Assembly: GCF_035582795.1 (NCBI RefSeq)
Contig: NC_134396.1
Location: forward strand, 33,523,683-33,587,682
Reading direction: 5' to 3'
DNA length: 64,000 nt
Source of the DNA: Mycteria americana
Lineage: Eukaryota > Chordata > Aves > Ciconiiformes > Ciconiidae
The notes under the pieces are model-generated. The model searched no databases, was not told the DNA's origin, and saw nothing but the letters and a program-made list of their open reading frames with translations. A program made the translations under genes and the position numbers. Positions 48,301 through 64,000 of this stretch are shown piece after piece; position 1 is the stretch's first letter, and each line of letters begins with the position of its first letter.

Positions 48301-48838
48301 AAGAATTGAGTCCTAACACATGTTCGTGTAAGTAGTTTCACTTATTTAGACACTGAAAACAAATTGCACTTTTCATATAGTGATCCTCAGAGACTAAACA
48401 GAATGTATGTTTTTCCATTCAATTAAAAAAACCCTTAACCTTAAGAGTTCAGGGATACGAGAAGCCAAGTATTTTGAAGATCAAAGAACACAATTAAAAT
48501 CCAGATCTTGCAATGCAGTGGACATATAGGCCTGTAGCCTCAATTAAGTCGAGGATACTCTGCTGGCCCACTCAATGCCTGGACTACAGCCTGAGTTTCC
48601 ACACTCCTTCAGTTCTTCTGTCAAATATTTGTGTATGGACACTAATCCTCATGGAACTTATTCCAGGAACTCATTGCACAGTCAGACAGAGCTCCATTGA
48701 TCAACAGTGGCCTGCGATATAAGAATGTGTAGCACTCTATTCTGTTAAAGGCTCATCTATTCAAAACAAGAATTATAGTACTTAACTTTTAATACCTAAA
48801 ACCTTTCAGATCCTTGCTTATGTTTTGCAACGGGTTAT
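45301..48838. other. KLF9-SMC5 intergenic, right part
   Basis: About 3.5 kb without a recognisable exon or transposon. The SMC5 3' UTR may reach into its right end. On the minus strand, AATAAA-type signals appear (TTTATT on plus) at 46999-47004 and 47217-47222. Confidence 0.4.
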
Positions 48839-50151
48839 TTTATTTCTAACATTCTAATGTAAAAAGCCTGACATATCAATTCCATTGGGAAAGTTCATTG
48901 ACAGGATGCTGTTAGGAAAAAACTCCCACTCAAAATCAAGCGGACACCAAATTTTGTATAAAATTCTATTGAAGGCTACTCCCCGCCGTGAAAACAAGGA
49001 TATTGCTTATTTTTGGATGGTGTCCTGGGACTCAACCATTTTTACGTACATTTTACATACCAATCGTAGTTTCCATTTCTTTACAAATCATACTCTTCAC
49101 AATTCAGTGTTAATTTAATTTTTTTTTCTTAGTTAACTAAATAACCAGGAATTTCTTTTAGGTATTCAACATTCTGTTGATAACATCTACTTTCAAATGC
49201 TTAACACCTATGGCCAAAACCCCACTAATGAATTTTAAGGCTATCTGTTGAAAAGCCATTGTGTATACAATCACTCCAATGCAGCTGAAGCCCTGTAAAA
49301 AGCCTCCTGGTTTTAACTTACATGTGAAATCAGCAGAACTATTTTCTTCATCTATCATCAAAAACTTATCAAGTTTTACTTAAAAAACCCAACAAAAAGT
49401 TATATATTGCTTAGTTTTACTTCTGCAAGGTAACTAGCACGTTGTTCCAAAAAAACCCCTGGCTCTTTGTCAGTCTGCTTGCTGAGAGACTTGCTAGAAA
49501 AATAAAGACCTTATCCTTCCAGGAATACAAAATGGAACATTAGCTCAAAAATAATAAATAACAATAACAAAGTATATTACTCTAACAATAGTATATTCTT
49601 TATATTAACTTCAGGTATATTTTCACAAAACAAAAACCAACGCACAGCTACTTACAAACCATTCGCTTCCTACACATCATCTTCTTCATTCATTAAAAAA
49701 GTTTCCATTTCAATAGGAAAAGTTTGGAGAATATCCTTAACTATGTTAGAGGAACACTATTTACCAAAAGCAAATTCCAATTTTTTGAAAAATAAAAACA
49801 AACAAAAAAAACCCCAGACATAGAATTAGTCCAGTAAAACCTAGAAAAATTAACTGTACTTCTGATGCTACATTACTGATAAAATAGCAAAATACAAGAA
49901 ACTTCCTTTTTATTTAAAACTACTATTGAGAAAAAGTAGGTTCTTTGGAGAAAGAGGCCACTATGAAAAAAGTGAAAAAAAATCATGCACTTCAAATCTC
50001 TTACACTTTTACACAAGTTTTAAGAATCAAAGTTCTTAGTCATCAATTCTTTGCAGGTTCTCATCTTTCACAATTTCTGAAGTCCTGAAAGCCAGATGTT
50101 CCAAAAAGTTCTACAAAACCATTATATACTTTATATATACATATAAATGTA
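48839..50151 (-). other. SMC5: SMC5 3' UTR (extent uncertain)
   Basis: Sequence downstream of the SMC5 stop on the minus strand is AT-rich with no other gene. The first AATAAA on that strand is at 49909-49914 and another is at 48839-48844. Human SMC5 has a long 3' UTR, so the distal site is plausible, but neither end can be proved from sequence. Confidence 0.45.
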
Positions 50152-59327
<9,176 letters not shown>

Positions 59328-62300
59328 CTGTTAGAAAAGATATTAGAGATATTAAAATACACTTTTTTTTTTTACTTTATTATAAATTTCCAGAGGTGAC
59401 ACTAGCACACTGGCAACAAACAACATCCGAATCAGAGAATGTAGGTAAAATCAGACTGCTTAAAGATTGAAAATCTTTGTTTCAACATATAGAACTCATT
59501 CTGCCTCTCTGCTCGAAGTCAACAGATGCCAAGGTAAACTTATCAAAAGCTTGTTCTTGTAATAGAGCTAAATTTTTTTTTCTCTCAACTTGACAAGTGC
59601 GCACATAGATTCAATATATGTCTCAAAATAGACTGTTTTACAGGAAATTCCCTGTAAGCCAAAACACAGCTACTGTGAGCCTTATTTTTCATTAGCTCCC
59701 ATTTAACTGTATTTATCTGCTTGGGAGAACATGGCGGACATGATGTACACTGAATGGTATTTTAGCTGAAATTTTACAGAGTCAACATCATAATTACACA
59801 ATCAGATGTACTTCCTTTGCTGTTTCATATTCTACTTCTGTAATACAGCCAGCAAAATACAAAATGGAAGTGCATAATTTTTGAACTAGTGCTGAAAAAT
59901 AAGTGAAAAGCAGGTAGTTCCTGGTTTTGAACAGTGGTCTCAAGGCTAAACTCTTTGGAGCTTACTACAGGTAAGTGGCCAGTCCAGCCCTATGACTTTT
60001 ATAATGCAATGTTACCACAACAGCAGTTGAAATATAATACACAAAATATGATACCTTCATGAAACACTAAGCTAAAGATTATCTCAAGCAGTATTCTGAT
60101 ATCTCTTCCCTTCTGCCCCCAGAAACCTCACTCACTTATCTCTATACATGTGGTCCCTACCGCAGGCCTGCTGCTTCTGAATGCTGAGCTGGCAGTGCTT
60201 GGGAGTAACTGCTTCCTGCTGTCTCCCAGCTCAGGTGAGCTCCCAACTGCAGACAGCTGGGAGCTGCCAGCCACTTAGAAATGAAAAGCAGTACATACAA
60301 AGATGCTGCAGCTTTTAATCCAAGTTATTTTAGTATACATTTACTCAGTGATTACACATCCAACCCATCTTTTTAACAGACAGTTACAGTTACAACACGG
60401 AAATACACTGTTTTCAGTTTTTTCATAGGCACAAAATTCTAACTCAAAATCCAAACGCACAATATTTTGCTTCAGAACTTTCTTCTGACAGTTTGGAAAG
60501 TTTAGTTATGTTCCTACACTTGGGAGAGCTTTATCTTCCCAATTTTTATTGTTGTGTACTTCAGTTAAATGGGAGCCCTCCAGTGGCAAAAAAATTTCGA
60601 AGTGTTCATTTGGAGATTATACAATTAGATGAAAGTTTATTCCACATTTTTAAAATACAGGACACAGACACTGATAGCAACTTGCATTACTTTCTGGCAA
60701 TTTAATTAATCTTTATTCACTAAATACAACAGAAGCAGTAGTAACAGATACAATCATGAGTGATCATCAACGGAGTTCTCACACTCACTCAAGAATTAGG
60801 GCTGCTGTTCTCTATAGCATATAGCAACTCAAAAATCCTGTTTTTCCTTCCCTCCACCAAGCACTAGGAAATAGATTTTGCATTAGAGGTAAGCATTTCA
60901 CAATCTTCACAAACACACTGTAAAGATATTTTTCAACACTGTGTTGATGTTTTCAGAAAGGTTAAAAAAAAAAAAGGCCTTTTTTAGACTCCCCCTTCTT
61001 CCCCTTCATAAAGTCTATTGTAGAGAAGGAGGAAAATGTCACATGGGGGCAAGAAGGACTGGCATTAGAGCTATGAAGATAAAACAGCAATAAGTGGAGG
61101 ATGGCCCTCCTTTTGCTTACAGCCAAGCTCTTATGTCATTCCGAATTAGCGCAAATGAAACTGTACACCACAACACTTATGTTCCATTACATATCTGCAT
61201 ATGCCCTGTAATGCATTTGATAAACAATTTTTTAGGACCATTTTAGAAAGTTCTAAATTAAAACTGGACTGTGTTTTGGATCTCAGAAATTTAAAAGCCA
61301 ACTGGCTTAATCTGAAATGTGTTTGACCTCATGATAACGAAGGCAATGATCCACTGAAAGGCAACAAACCCATACTTTTTTATACAAGAAACATCAATTT
61401 TATACTTAGGTGTTTAACCATTTCCAGAGCCAAAGTCAATTCTGAATTATCTGAAGTGTGGTATGTCAGATCTCAATTGTACATAAAGCTCCCACCTGAA
61501 ACCCTGCAGAGCTGCATGAAACAAGATTTTGAGTTGATCTCTAGGCACTGAAAATCTGAAATAGATGCAATATTGAGTATGTCTCACCCAAGCCTAAGGC
61601 AAGTAAAATTCTTCACGGCGTGAAAAGGAAAATACATGTTTGGGCAGAGGAAAACCTCAGCATTCAACAGGAAGACTGGGAAACAATAGACATTTGATGT
61701 GGTTATGAAGCATGTACTAGAATAAATGCACTGACAGCTCAACAACAAGGTTAAGCCTCAATTTTCATTCAGCTTTGCCAGTTTGTCATGGCCACACACT
61801 AAGTAAAAGTTAGATAAATATAAATAAAAATACACAAGTTTTGAATCCTTCTGCCTCCTATATATTCAAAAGTGCATGGTAATGTTAAGGTTCCTGTTGA
61901 TTTCCTGAAGGTGCCTCAGTAAACCATCTAGATAAAAAAGCAACTCCAAGTAGAAAGAATTACTGTTTTGAACAGAGATGCTACCATGAAAAATCAGCCT
62001 AGACAGCGCTTTACATTTTTTTCAGCCAACAGCATAAGAACCAACTTGAAAAGAGCTTTATCCAGGTACTTCAGTAAAGTTCTGTACTAGTGCAGGGCTG
62101 CGATTACAGCTTCCTGAAAGGCATCTACCAAACAGCAGAAACCAATTATATTCTGTATGCACAAGGAATTGATATTCTCTTGTGCTCATCAGAACTGCAA
62201 CTGATTTTGTGCAAAATAAGAAGTTGGTTAAAGAAAATAATAGGTACCAGTAGCCAATGTTTTCTCATGAATTTGTTTCAACGCATGCTTGGTGACAGCA

Positions 62301-64000
62301 TTTAATTATTAAGTTTTGGAATTTATACATAGAAAAACAGAATCTGCATTTTCTTAAAAGTTGGCTTAAGGAGCAAATGCTGCCATGTACATACGGAGTA
62401 TTAATACCAATTATTTAAACAAATTTACACCAAACGAACCTGAAAATTAACAAGCTATCAAAGCAAGACAATTAGCAACACTCTTTCAAACAACCATCAT
62501 AAACATGCAGGCAACTGTGCCAATTATCTAATGAGCAGATGGGGCTAACAATCCTCCCAATGTTCACTATGGGTCACAAACACAAATTTGCTTCTTAGGC
62601 TCATTAAATAAATTAAATACAAGGAGTTGTTAAAATAACACTAAGGTTCCCACTTGAACTACAATGACAAATACAAACCCCAGAAATCTATTGCTGCTAA
62701 CTTGACTTGTTCAAAAACATATACTTCTTTGGCCTTTCCACCTAAGTGGTTAAAAAACCCCACCATAAAGCAACAAACATGCTGCTCTCTCCACAGTATC
62801 CCAGTGCCAAGACCTCACAAAAGGAACATATGTGATCTTCGCTTAGATGTACTAAGTGAGGTTTGTATTTGCTTCACATCTTAATCAGATATTTACTCTG
62901 GTATTATAAAGACTCAAGATTGCTTGGGAGATAAACACCAGGAGTGAGCGCTAAGTATTAACAAAGTTTCACGGCTTCTTTGGCTGATACCCACCATTCC
63001 AATTTAAACGAATGCGTCATGACCAGCACATGACCTACAAAAATGTCTGATGATTAAATAGAGAATTAATGATCCCATAATTGTAACGTTTAGGCTCCAA
63101 TTTAGTCCACTACACAGCTTTTGTACAACATACTTGTTTCTATTTCTGTTTGGCTTCCTCCTTTTTGCAGGTTTGTTTATTTATTAAAAACATGCAGCAA
63201 CTGTTTTCAAGACTTCCTCAAAGTGTTGTAATGGCATCCTCGCAGGCAGCTTTGGAGCAAGACTACCTTAACACAGTACTGCTGTAGAAAAAAAAATTAT
63301 CACAGCCAAAGCCACTAAGAAGTTGGAGGGAAGGGCCAATTTAAACGTACTATTTCAAATAACATTTAACTTGAGATGAAGCTAAGAAATACTGAGTTTT
63401 CCCCATGAAAGTGTATCTCTCAAGGCAGAAAATAAGAAACAAACCATAGAGTGTACAACATACATCATTCACAGGGCAATACAGGTAAGAGAACTTCTAA
63501 AAAAGGGGCTAAAGACTTAATTCAAAGACTCAACATGCAGTATGTAGGGAAGCGTGACTGGACTTCGGGGTATGTGAAAACTTAGGAAGCACTTGAATAT
63601 TCAGAAGAGTTTTCCTCCAGAGCAGTTAAACTTCTCGAAATTCTAATCACTGGGATTACTGATTTTAGGGTTTTTTTCTGGTTTTTTTTTTTTTTTTCAT
63701 GTTCCTAGAACGAACCATCCAAAACATAAGCTCTGATATGATTTCCTCTACTTATGTTGTTGAATGTAACCCAGTAATGACAACTGAGTCGTTACTGGGA
63801 CCTCAGCTGACCCAAACACCTCTTCACTAGGGATGGAGGCAATTTTTGTTTAACCAAGAATTATCACGTTTACCTTACAAGTCCTGTCTACTGATCTGAC
63901 CAGACATCGACTTATGCACCAGCCCAAGCTGCACTCTAAAAGATGAAGAAGAGGGGGACAGAGAGAACTAAAAACATTAAATAAATTTCCCAGTGACAAT
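59328..64000 (-). other. SMC5: SMC5 intron, running off the window
   Basis: At least 4.7 kb of AT-rich sequence with no further SMC5 exon that I could find. It includes T-rich and A-rich tracts (around 59370, 60962 and 63675) and a small imperfect inverted repeat (CTGTCTCCCAGCTCAGGTGA with AGCTGGGAG) near 60215-60270. No other gene was recognised. Confidence 0.75.

Noticed and set aside
59328-64000. Further SMC5 exons at the right end
   Set aside because: I looked for minus-strand coding with the preceding coiled-coil sequence and AG/GT borders but found none I could support.

Overview
This is a vertebrate nuclear segment, almost certainly from a bird. The evidence is spliced vertebrate genes, two CR1 LINE fragments with the typical avian 3' end, and an LTR that I recognise as an avian endogenous-retrovirus family. 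Gene order (KLF9 on +, then SMC5 on -, tail to tail) matches the mammalian 9q21 neighbourhood. In chicken the counterparts of human chromosome 9 lie largely on Z, so Z linkage is likely but is an inference.

Layout. From 1 to about 22 kb lies non-coding DNA upstream of KLF9, holding an unassigned CpG island near 1.3-2.0 kb (with a TATA-like element), a CR1 fragment (13.7-14.4 kb), a minisatellite (15.2-15.6 kb), and a second unassigned GC-rich island (15.6-17.3 kb). That second island contains two long perfect palindromes on either side of a very AT-rich stretch. The KLF9 CpG island and promoter occupy about 22.0-25.4 kb. KLF9 has two coding exons (23693-24161 and 36799-37031) separated by a 12.6-kb intron, giving a 233-residue protein, and a 3' UTR of about 3.4 kb ending near 40.47 kb.

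From about 40.5 to 48-50 kb is the intergenic space between the convergent genes, with the LTR (44.26-44.84 kb) and a second CR1 fragment (about 45.05-45.30 kb). From 50.15 kb on, the minus strand carries the last seven coding exons of SMC5 (287 residues, all phase 0), covering the end of the coiled coil and the C-terminal ATPase half-domain. The rest of SMC5 lies past the right edge.

The two genes are not functionally linked: KLF9 is a hormone-responsive GC-box transcriptional repressor or activator, and SMC5 is a core subunit of the SMC5/6 genome-maintenance complex. There is no CRISPR array, operon or bacterial element. I saw no tRNA or rRNA gene, but did not scan systematically for structured RNAs. 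The most unusual material is the 15.2-17.3 kb block (higher-order minisatellite, two perfect GC hairpins, AT island).
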